Below, in pieces: positions 57,521-64,000 of a DNA stretch of 64,000 nt. The position numbers and the translations under genes are program-made. Below the pieces are notes generated by a model that did no database searches, had not been told where the DNA came from, and saw only the letters and a list, made by a program, of their open reading frames with translations. Numbering within the stretch: position 1 is the first letter of the stretch; every line of letters starts with the position of its first letter. Source of the stretch: Pseudomonas chlororaphis subsp. chlororaphis (GTDB taxonomy: Bacteria > Pseudomonadota > Gammaproteobacteria > Pseudomonadales > Pseudomonadaceae); contig NZ_CP027712.1 of NCBI RefSeq assembly GCF_003945765.1, positions 1,116,001 to 1,180,000 of the forward strand. Reading direction: 5' to 3'.

Positions 57521-58618
57521 ATGAGCACTCATACTTTCAAACCCGACATGCCACCGCCGAGCAGCAGCATCGGGATCGTGGCGTGGATGCGGGCACACAT
57601 GTTCTCCAGCTGGATCAACACCCTGCTGACCCTGTTTGCCTTCTACCTGATCTACCTGGTGGTGCCGCCGATCCTCAGCTGGGCGATTTTCGACGCCAAC
57701 TGGGTGGGCACTACCCGTGCCGACTGCACCAAGGAGGGCGCCTGCTGGGTGTTCATCCAGCAGCGCTTCGGCCAGTTCATGTACGGCTACTACCCGGCGG
57801 ACCTGCGCTGGCGCGTGGACCTGACCGTGTGGCTGGCGGTGATTGGCGTGGCGCCCTTGTTCATCGCCCGGGTTCCGCACAAGGCCATTTATGGCCTGAG
57901 CTTCCTGGTGCTGTACCCGATCATTGCCTACTTCCTGCTGCATGGCGGTCTGTTTGGCATGGTCAACGTCGCCACCAGCCAGTGGGGCGGCCTGATGCTG
58001 ACCCTGGTGATCGCCACCGTCGGCATCGCCGGCGCCTTGCCGCTGGGCATCGTGCTGGCCTTGGGGCGACGCTCGAACATGCCGGCGATTCGTGTGGTCT
58101 GCGTGACCTTCATCGAGTTCTGGCGTGGCGTGCCGTTGATCACCGTGCTGTTCATGTCCTCGGTAATGCTGCCGCTGTTCCTGCCCGAAGGCATGAACTT
58201 CGACAAGCTGCTGCGGGCGCTGATCGGGGTGATCCTGTTCCAGTCGGCCTATATCGCCGAAGTGGTGCGCGGCGGGTTGCAGGCGATTCCCAAGGGACAG
58301 TACGAAGCGGCCGCGGCCATGGGCCTGGGCTACTGGCGCAGCATGGGCCTGGTAATCCTGCCGCAAGCCCTGAAGCTGGTGATCCCCGGCATCGTCAACA
58401 CCTTCATCGCCCTGTTCAAGGACACTAGCCTGGTGATCATCATCGGCCTGTTCGACCTGCTCAACAGCGTGAAACAAGCCGCCGCCGACCCGAAATGGCT
58501 GGGCATGGCCACCGAAGGCTATGTCTTCGCGGCCCTGGTGTTCTGGATTTTCTGTTTTGGTATGTCCCGCTACTCCATGCATCTGGAGCGTAAGTTGGAC
58601 ACAGGCCACAAGCGTTAG
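57521..58618 (+). CDS. aapM: General L-amino acid ABC transporter permease AapM
   Basis: A 365-residue second permease. N-terminal region [41 protein letters not shown] and the [28 protein letters not shown] segment are characteristic. The EAA motif is [25 protein letters not shown]. It is followed at 10 bp by aapP. Heterodimer with AapQ in the inner membrane. Confidence 0.95.
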   Translation: MSTHTFKPDMPPPSSSIGIVAWMRAHMFSSWINTLLTLFAFYLIYLVVPPILSWAIFDANWVGTTRADCTKEGACWVFIQQRFGQFMYGYYPADLRWRVDLTVWLAVIGVAPLFIARVPHKAIYGLSFLVLYPIIAYFLLHGGLFGMVNVATSQWGGLMLTLVIATVGIAGALPLGIVLALGRRSNMPAIRVVCVTFIEFWRGVPLITVLFMSSVMLPLFLPEGMNFDKLLRALIGVILFQSAYIAEVVRGGLQAIPKGQYEAAAAMGLGYWRSMGLVILPQALKLVIPGIVNTFIALFKDTSLVIIIGLFDLLNSVKQAAADPKWLGMATEGYVFAALVFWIFCFGMSRYSMHLERKLDTGHKR

Positions 58619-58628
58619 GAGTATCTCC

Positions 58629-59393
<765 letters not shown>

Positions 59394-59415
59394 TCCAGGT
59401 ACCGTCTTGAAAATG

Positions 59416-59443
59416 AACCCGGCCTGGCGCCGGGTTTATTTTT
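59416..59443 (+). terminator. Terminator after aapP
   Basis: Stem AACCCGGC/GCCGGGTT with a five-base loop and a T-rich tail (TTATTTTT); the reverse side could also serve mqsA, whose stop is just downstream. Confidence 0.85.
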
Positions 59444-59453
59444 GCCTGGGATT

Positions 59454-59927
59454 TCACGACGTCGCGACGCGTGCCTGGTGCGGATCGTTGTCGGCCGCGG
59501 GCGCTTGTTGTTCGCTGAGTGCCTGCACGTCGGCCATCAGTTGCGGATGACGATCGAGCAGGCGCATCAACATGAACAGCGGCTGGGGCGGGGCGACCTC
59601 GCCGCGTTCGTAGCGGGAGAAGGCGTTGTGCCCGCCGCCGGAGAGCAGCTTTACCGCATCCTTCTGCGAGAGGTGCAGCTTGCGGCGGATGCGTTTCATC
59701 TCGCTGGCCATGAACTGCCGGCAATCTTCCAGCAATTGGTCGCCGGCGCTGGCGTAGCGTTCGGCGCTGGCCGGGTCGAATTCGACTTCCCCACAGGCCT
59801 GGCACTCCCAGCCATCCAGGCCGTCGATTTGCCGCAGCAGGTGCTTGTAATCGATCAGCTCGCTGCGGTTCTCGAACGGCTGCATGCCGGCCGGGGCACC
59901 GCAGCTGACGCATTGTCTTTGTTTCAT
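59454..59927 (-). CDS. mqsA: Type II antitoxin MqsA family
   Basis: A 157-residue antitoxin-regulator. N-terminal zinc site: CVSCGAP and CQACGE, two CxxC pairs; C-terminal HTH: LHLSQKDAVKLLSGGGHNAFSRYERGE with the conserved motif before the operator-binding helix. Slightly longer than E. coli MqsA (C-terminal tail of ~25 residues). It overlaps mqsR by four bases. Confidence 0.88.
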   Translation of the reverse strand: MKQRQCVSCGAPAGMQPFENRSELIDYKHLLRQIDGLDGWECQACGEVEFDPASAERYASAGDQLLEDCRQFMASEMKRIRRKLHLSQKDAVKLLSGGGHNAFSRYERGEVAPPQPLFMLMRLLDRHPQLMADVQALSEQQAPAADNDPHQARVATS

Positions 59928-60235
59928 GGGTGTTTCTCCTTGAAGGAGATCACTGGGGGACCGCCGCCGGGGCGGTAAGTGACGTTGATGTACAGCTCCA
60001 CGGAATCGATGTGCGTGTAATACACGTCCTGCCAGATTCGATGATCGAGATAGCTGGTCGTCGATTTGTAGAGCATTTTCCCCAGCAGCCCGGCAATCAC
60101 CTGCTGCATGTCCCGGCAGGTCAGGCCGAGGTGCCGGCCGCTGACCAGGGCGGTTCGGGTAAAGGCGGCTGCCCCCAGCCGGGCGACATCCGCCTTGATC
60201 ACCGACAGGTCGTAATGAGGTGTGTGCTTTTCCAT
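59924..60235 (-). CDS. mqsR: Type II toxin MqsR family (mRNA interferase)
   Basis: A 103-residue predicted RNase toxin. The sequence MEKHTPHYDLSVIKADVARLG, then GRHLGLTCRDMQQVIAGLLGKMLYKSTTSYLDHRIWQDVYYT, closely follows MqsR, including the basic and aromatic residues around the catalytic site. Toxin-first order is the usual mqsRA order. Its expression should be controlled by MqsA binding upstream (palindrome at 60262). Confidence 0.88.
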   Translation of the reverse strand: MEKHTPHYDLSVIKADVARLGAAAFTRTALVSGRHLGLTCRDMQQVIAGLLGKMLYKSTTSYLDHRIWQDVYYTHIDSVELYINVTYRPGGGPPVISFKEKHP

Positions 60236-60261
60236 AAGACACCTGGAGTCGAGATTAAATT

Positions 60262-60274
60262 ACCCTTAAAGGGT
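60262..60274. promoter_or_regulatory. Candidate MqsA operator
   Basis: ACCCTTAAAGGGT is a palindrome around a central base, 27 bases upstream of the mqsR start. It resembles the AACCT-N-AGGTT palindromes bound by MqsA in E. coli. Confidence 0.45.
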
Positions 60275-60365
60275 TTTTTGGCAATCGGATTTCCTTTCCG
60301 CTTGCTACATGCATGCATCGGCTTTGTTGTTCACCCACGCGAAGCTGACTAATATGCCAAAAAAA

Positions 60366-60386
60366 TTCATCCGATGATTGGATGAA
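60366..60386. promoter_or_regulatory. Inverted repeat upstream of the GntR gene
   Basis: TTCATCC-N7-GGATGAA lies 14 bases ahead of the start of the GntR-family gene and could be its autoregulatory operator. Confidence 0.5.
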
Positions 60387-60399
60387 AAGGCGATGGCAC

Positions 60400-61059
60400 A
60401 TGACAGAAAATTCTCCTTTGATTAAACGTTCCCTGGTCGATCAGGCCCTGGAACAGCTGCGCCAGCGCATCAATGACGGTGTATGGAGCATCGGCCAGCG
60501 CCTGCCGACCGAGCCGGAGCTGGCGGCAGAGCTGGGCATCAGCCGCAATACCGTGCGCGAAGCCATGCGAGTCCTGGCGTTTTCCGGCCTGGTGGAGATT
60601 CGCCAGGGCGACGGTAGTTACCTGCGTGCGGTGGTCGATCCGCTGGACACCCTCAAGGCCCTGTCCCAGTGCTCCCTGGAGCAGGCGCGCGAAACCCGGC
60701 AGATCATCGAGACGGAGGCCATCGGCTTGGCGGCCCTGCGGCGTACCGACCAGGACCTGCTGGCGTTGCGCGAAGCCCTGGCTCTCAGCGGCGATCACTA
60801 TCACGGCGATCTGGAGAGCTATATCGCCTGCGACCTGGTGTTTCACGGGCGCCTGGTGGACGCCGCGCATAACCCCACCCTCAGCGAGCTGTACCGCTAT
60901 TTCTCCAGCGTGGTCGGCGCGCAACTGCGCCAGACCCTGAACATCCATCCCCGGCGCCAGGCGGTGTTCGATCTGCACATCGACCTGCTGGACGCCGTCG
61001 AGCAGCGCGACCCGGAGCGGGCCAAGGCCATTTCCCGGCAGCTGATCAATGAACCTTGA
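60400..61059 (+). CDS. FadR/GntR-family transcriptional regulator
   Basis: A 219-residue regulator with an N-terminal GntR winged helix (IKRSLVDQALEQLRQRINDGVWSIGQRLPTEPELAAELGISRNTVREAMRVLAFSGLVEIRQGDGSYLR) and a helical FCD effector domain (CSLEQARETRQIIETEAIGLAA...LDLLDAVEQRDPERA). The next gene, a CynX-type MFS transporter, is only 13 bp downstream, so the pair is an operon in which the regulator likely controls its own transporter. Start taken at MTENSPLI; an in-frame ATG six codons upstream is possible but overlaps the inverted repeat. Confidence 0.9.
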   Translation: MTENSPLIKRSLVDQALEQLRQRINDGVWSIGQRLPTEPELAAELGISRNTVREAMRVLAFSGLVEIRQGDGSYLRAVVDPLDTLKALSQCSLEQARETRQIIETEAIGLAALRRTDQDLLALREALALSGDHYHGDLESYIACDLVFHGRLVDAAHNPTLSELYRYFSSVVGAQLRQTLNIHPRRQAVFDLHIDLLDAVEQRDPERAKAISRQLINEP

Positions 61060-61072
61060 GACTGAGAGCGCC

Positions 61073-62368
61073 ATGTCCAGCCACCAGGCCAATAACCCGC
61101 CACCTATTGCTGTCCCTCGACGCGAGGCCGAGCTCGAAGAGTTGTTGATCGACGCCGAAGCCGACGATGCCGAGGTCCAGCAGAGCCACCCGGCGCCGAG
61201 TCGCCCGTGGCTGTTGCTGCTGGGGCTGATCCTGGTGGCGCTGAACCTGCGTCCGGCGCTGTCGAGCATGGCACCGCTGCTCAGCGAGGTGTCGCACAGC
61301 CTCGGGCTGTCGGCGGCCCAGGCCGGCCTGCTGACCACCTTGCCGGTGCTGTGCCTGGGCCTGTTCGCCCCCCTGGCCCCGGTGCTGGCGCGGCGCTTTG
61401 GTGCCGAGCGCGTGGTGCTTGGCATCCTGCTGACGCTGGCGGGCGGGATCATCCTGCGTAGTTCCCTGGGAGACGTCGGACTGTTCGCCGGCAGCATCCT
61501 AGGTGGTGCCAGCATCGGCGTGATCGGGGTGTTGCTGCCGGGCATCGTCAAGCGCGACTTCGCCAAACACGCGGGCACCATGACCGGCGTCTACACCATG
61601 GCCCTGTGCCTGGGCGCGGCGATGGCCGCGGGGGCGACCGTGCCCTTGAGCCAGCACTTCGATAACAGCTGGGCGCTGGGCCTCGGCTTCTGGGTGCTGC
61701 CGGCGCTGGTAGCGGCGCTGTTCTGGCTGCCCCAGGTCGGCAAGCGGCAGGGCGCGCACCATGTGGCCTATCGGGTGCGCGGCTTGCTGCGCGACCCGCT
61801 GGCCTGGCAAGTGACGCTGTACATGGGTCTGCAATCCTCGTTGGCCTACATCGTATTCGGCTGGCTGCCGTCGATCCTTATCGGTCGCGGCCTGAGCCCG
61901 ACCCAGGCGGGGCTGGTGCTGTCCGGCTCGGTGATCGTCCAGCTCGCCAGTTCGCTGGCCGCGCCCTGGCTGGCAACGCGGGGCAAGGATCAGCGCCTGG
62001 CGATCGTAGTGGTGATGCTGCTTACCCTCGGCGGCCTGTTCGGCTGCTTGTATGCCCCGCTCGATGGCCTGTGGGGCTGGGCGATCCTGCTGGGCGTGGG
62101 GCAGGGCGGTACTTTCAGCCTGGCGCTGACCCTGATAGTCCTGCGTTCGAAGGACGCCCATGTGGCGGCCAATCTGTCGAGCATGGCCCAGGGCTTTGGC
62201 TACACCCTGGCCTCCATGGGGCCGTTCGCGGTCGGCCTGGTGCACGACTGGACCGGTGGCTGGACGGCCCTGGGCTGGATTTTCGCGGTGATCGGCCTGG
62301 GGGCCATAGTCGCCGGCCTGGGGGCCGGGCGTTCGCTCTATGTGCAGGTCGAAAGCGAAAAAATCTGA
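61073..62368 (+). CDS. MFS transporter, CynX/NimT family
   Basis: A 431-residue inner-membrane transporter with twelve hydrophobic segments and an N-terminal polar tail of about 45 residues. The first helix is LLLLGLILVALNLRPALSSMAPLL, a family signature (LNLRPA), and FGAERVVLGILLTLAGGIILR and GASIGVIGVLLPGIVKRDF follow. CynX/NimT members export or import cyanate, nitroimidazoles or glutamate-like ions. The substrate is unclear. ATG at 61073 has GAGAG nearby; another ATG at 61049 would overlap the end of the GntR gene. Confidence 0.88.
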   Translation: MSSHQANNPPPIAVPRREAELEELLIDAEADDAEVQQSHPAPSRPWLLLLGLILVALNLRPALSSMAPLLSEVSHSLGLSAAQAGLLTTLPVLCLGLFAPLAPVLARRFGAERVVLGILLTLAGGIILRSSLGDVGLFAGSILGGASIGVIGVLLPGIVKRDFAKHAGTMTGVYTMALCLGAAMAAGATVPLSQHFDNSWALGLGFWVLPALVAALFWLPQVGKRQGAHHVAYRVRGLLRDPLAWQVTLYMGLQSSLAYIVFGWLPSILIGRGLSPTQAGLVLSGSVIVQLASSLAAPWLATRGKDQRLAIVVVMLLTLGGLFGCLYAPLDGLWGWAILLGVGQGGTFSLALTLIVLRSKDAHVAANLSSMAQGFGYTLASMGPFAVGLVHDWTGGWTALGWIFAVIGLGAIVAGLGAGRSLYVQVESEKI

Positions 62369-62467
62369 TCCGTCCCACTGTCGGTATTTGCGCGGCGAAT
62401 GCCGATAGTGTTTCCCGGGTTTGCAGACTATCGTGCAGGCATCTTTCCCCGAGTCGGAGCCTGTTTC

Positions 62468-62938
62468 ATGAGTGACGCCCACCGCGCCTTGATCACTGAG
62501 TTCTATAGCGCCTTCCAGCGCCTGGATGCCGAGGCCATGGCCGCCTGCTACACCGAGGATGTGCTGTTCAGTGATCCGGCGTTCGGCGAACTGCGCGGCC
62601 GCGATGCCGCTGACATGTGGCGCATGCTCACCACCCGGGCCAAGGATTTCTCCCTGGTCTTCGACAAGGTCCGCGCTGACCAGCGCAGCGGCGAAGCCCA
62701 CTGGGTGGCGACTTACCTATTCAGCCAGACTGGCAATACCGTGGTCAACGATATCCAGGCGCGTTTTGTGTTTCGTGACGGCAAGATCTGCGAGCACCAC
62801 GATCATTTCAATATGTGGCGCTGGGCCCGCCAGGCCCTGGGGACCAAGGGCCTGATCCTCGGCTGGACCCCGCTGCTGAAAAACGCCGTGCGCGCCCAGG
62901 CTCGCAAAGGCCTGAAAGCCTTCCAGGCCGGCCGCTGA
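62468..62938 (+). CDS. Nuclear transport factor 2-like (SnoaL) protein
   Basis: A 156-residue small protein with the cone-shaped NTF2 fold pattern: FYSAFQRLDAEAMAACYTEDVLFSDPAFGELRGRD, WVATYLFSQTGNTVVNDIQARFVFRDGKICEHHDHFNMWRW. Such proteins are ketosteroid-isomerase-like hydrolases or binding proteins; no catalytic assignment is possible. Start ATG at 62468. Monocistronic, with no identified partners. Confidence 0.82.
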   Translation: MSDAHRALITEFYSAFQRLDAEAMAACYTEDVLFSDPAFGELRGRDAADMWRMLTTRAKDFSLVFDKVRADQRSGEAHWVATYLFSQTGNTVVNDIQARFVFRDGKICEHHDHFNMWRWARQALGTKGLILGWTPLLKNAVRAQARKGLKAFQAGR

Positions 62939-62989
62939 ATCTTCGCCTCTGGTAAGATCGCGGCTTGTTATCCACACGCCGCGATCACC

Positions 62990-63304
62990 GTGACCCGCCC
63001 CAGCCCATCCCCCGCCAGCGATTCCGAGCCTGTCTCTGTGGTGAGCAAACCCTGGTTTGTCTACCTGGTGCGCGCCGCCAACGGCGCCCTGTACTGCGGC
63101 ATCAGCGACGACCCGGTCAAGCGTTTCGCCAAGCACCAGAGCGGCAAGGGCGCGCGCTTCTTCCTCTCCAGCCCGGCCGTCGCGCTGGTCTACACCGAGG
63201 CCTGCCGCGACAAGAGCGAAGCCCTGCGCCAGGAGCGGCTGATCAAGAAACTCCGGAAAAGCGCCAAGGAGTGCCTGGTGGCCAGTTGGGATTTGGCTAC
63301 CTGA
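62990..63304 (+). CDS. GIY-YIG nuclease-domain protein (YhbQ-like)
   Basis: A 104-residue protein with the GIY-YIG core: [37 protein letters not shown] contains the YLV and YCGIS strands and the catalytic Arg, and [23 protein letters not shown] completes it. The start is GTG, with an N-terminal tail of about 20 residues; initiation could also be at a later GTG just ahead of SKPWF. Some members process DNA in repair; this group (UPF0213) is of unknown function. Confidence 0.85.
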   Translation: MTRPSPSPASDSEPVSVVSKPWFVYLVRAANGALYCGISDDPVKRFAKHQSGKGARFFLSSPAVALVYTEACRDKSEALRQERLIKKLRKSAKECLVASWDLAT

Positions 63305-63323
63305 TCCTGTCAGAGTCGGGGGC

Positions 63324-64000
63324 TCAACCCTGAAGCCAGCGCAGCAGGGCTTTCAGATTGTTCAGAACCGGGTTGTTACTTTGTAGTGCTTGGCTCCAAT
63401 CGATGGTGATCGCCGCCAGGGCCACTTGAAGAAGAGCCAGGCCGCCGACGATCCAAGAGTAGAAACGATTGAACTTCAGGTTTTCAAATTGCACCTGATC
63501 GTTGCTGAGTGACTTTCGTTGCGCGATACGTTTTTTCAGTAACTCGACTTTCTCAGTCAGGCTTTGCAGTTCATTTTCTGCTTCGGTTCGGAAAGCCCGA
63601 TAATGGTACTGTTCGGCGAGTCGAGTTATAGCCTCTATTTTTTCCTCGATGCGCCCAATTTCTATACTTGCTTGTAGTAAAGAGCCTAGGCTTTCTGAAG
63701 TGTTCTGGGTAATGGTTGAAAGGACAGGATTTACCGCATCTCGACACTGAACGTATTTGTGTTCAATCTCCCTTATGAGTGAAAGATACAGGTGGGAGCT
63801 TAAGTGGTCTGTTAGATTGTAAGTGTCATCTATGTTGTCGACAAAAAAAGCGTTCATTTTTAATTTGTTGGACCAGAGATCATAGATGTAACTGGCGTCG
63901 CTTGTGGTGTCTTTATAGTAACTGCAGCCAACTCCTGATGAGCTGATCAGGGCATAGTGATCTTGCTCGTTGGTAATGTCGTAGGAGTCAATGTAGTGAA
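63324..64000 (-). CDS. Hypothetical coiled-coil membrane-anchored protein, C-terminal part (cut by window edge)
   Basis: The open frame continues upstream of the ATG at 63857 to the window end (residues HYIDSYDITNEQDHYALISSSGV...), so the visible part is a C-terminal fragment of at least 225 residues. There is a long helical/coiled region (SLGSLLQASIEIGRIEEKIEAITRLAEQ, ENELQSLTEKVELLKKRIAQRK) followed by one hydrophobic helix (SWIVGGLALLQVALAAITI) near the C-terminus. GC content is clearly lower than in the neighbouring genes, suggesting recent acquisition. I do not recognise the family. Confidence 0.65.
   Translation of the reverse strand, partial: HYIDSYDITNEQDHYALISSSGVGCSYYKDTTSDASYIYDLWSNKLKMNAFFVDNIDDTYNLTDHLSSHLYLSLIREIEHKYVQCRDAVNPVLSTITQNTSESLGSLLQASIEIGRIEEKIEAITRLAEQYHYRAFRTEAENELQSLTEKVELLKKRIAQRKSLSNDQVQFENLKFNRFYSWIVGGLALLQVALAAITIDWSQALQSNNPVLNNLKALLRWLQG

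Overview
The window is a stretch of Pseudomonas chromosome, most likely from the P. fluorescens group. Supporting this are the complete alginate operon in the Pseudomonas gene order, high-GC coding sequence, Pseudomonas-type Aap amino-acid transporter, AlgK/Alg44/AlgX homologues, and two abundant families of short palindromic intergenic repeats (one beginning GTAGGAGCGAGGCTTGC, the other TGTAGCCGCTGCCG). Species assignment is inference.

Layout: 1-3.3 kb holds an iron-responsive block: a FecR-type anti-sigma factor and FecI-type sigma factor on the minus strand, and a divergent DUF3649/PepSY/DUF3325 membrane operon, with a Fur-box-like sequence between them. 3.4-9.5 kb holds dacB (PBP4), an AraC regulator, an EamA exporter, a D-2-hydroxyacid dehydrogenase and a LysR regulator. 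9.7-14.6 kb is a four-gene efflux operon (NodT-type outer-membrane lipoprotein, FUSC pump, DUF1656 protein, HlyD-type adaptor). 14.6-18.1 kb carries three tandem paralogous Sel1-like lipoproteins, followed by an SDR dehydrogenase and a small membrane protein.

19.9-24.9 kb is a type VI secretion accessory island with no core apparatus genes: PAAR, DUF4123 chaperone, an unknown linker protein, a Tox-REase-5 nuclease effector and its immunity protein. Convergent to these is a second, less familiar unit: a 399-residue protein with a LysM-like module and a glycine-rich hydrophobic C-terminus, followed by two tandem paralogous two-helix membrane proteins. I read this as a candidate pore-forming effector with duplicated immunity.

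25.3-42.1 kb is the complete twelve-gene alginate operon algD-alg8-alg44-algK-algE-algG-algX-algL-algI-algJ-algF-algA, transcribed on the minus strand. It contains palindromic repeats at several junctions. One lies inside algK, where it adds 46 codons in frame upstream of the lipoprotein signal sequence. A G-quadruplex-type tract lies just upstream of algI. An 813-bp, partly AT-rich region precedes algD.

42.9-49.3 kb holds yaaA, a polysaccharide-deacetylase-like protein, a PIN-PhoH ATPase, moaC-moaD-moaE and an amino-acid-binding protein. 49.4-52.3 kb holds a YheO-type regulator, an FAD amino-acid oxidase and an ornithine-cyclodeaminase-family enzyme. A nearly identical palindrome precedes both the binding protein and the cyclodeaminase gene, suggesting shared control. 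52.5-64 kb holds a RhlB-type RNA helicase, a carboxylesterase, the aapJQMP transporter, an mqsRA toxin-antitoxin pair, a GntR regulator with a CynX-type MFS transporter, an NTF2-like protein, a GIY-YIG protein and the C-terminal part of an unrecognised coiled-coil/membrane protein cut by the window end. I saw no rRNA, tRNA, CRISPR array, transposase or prophage.
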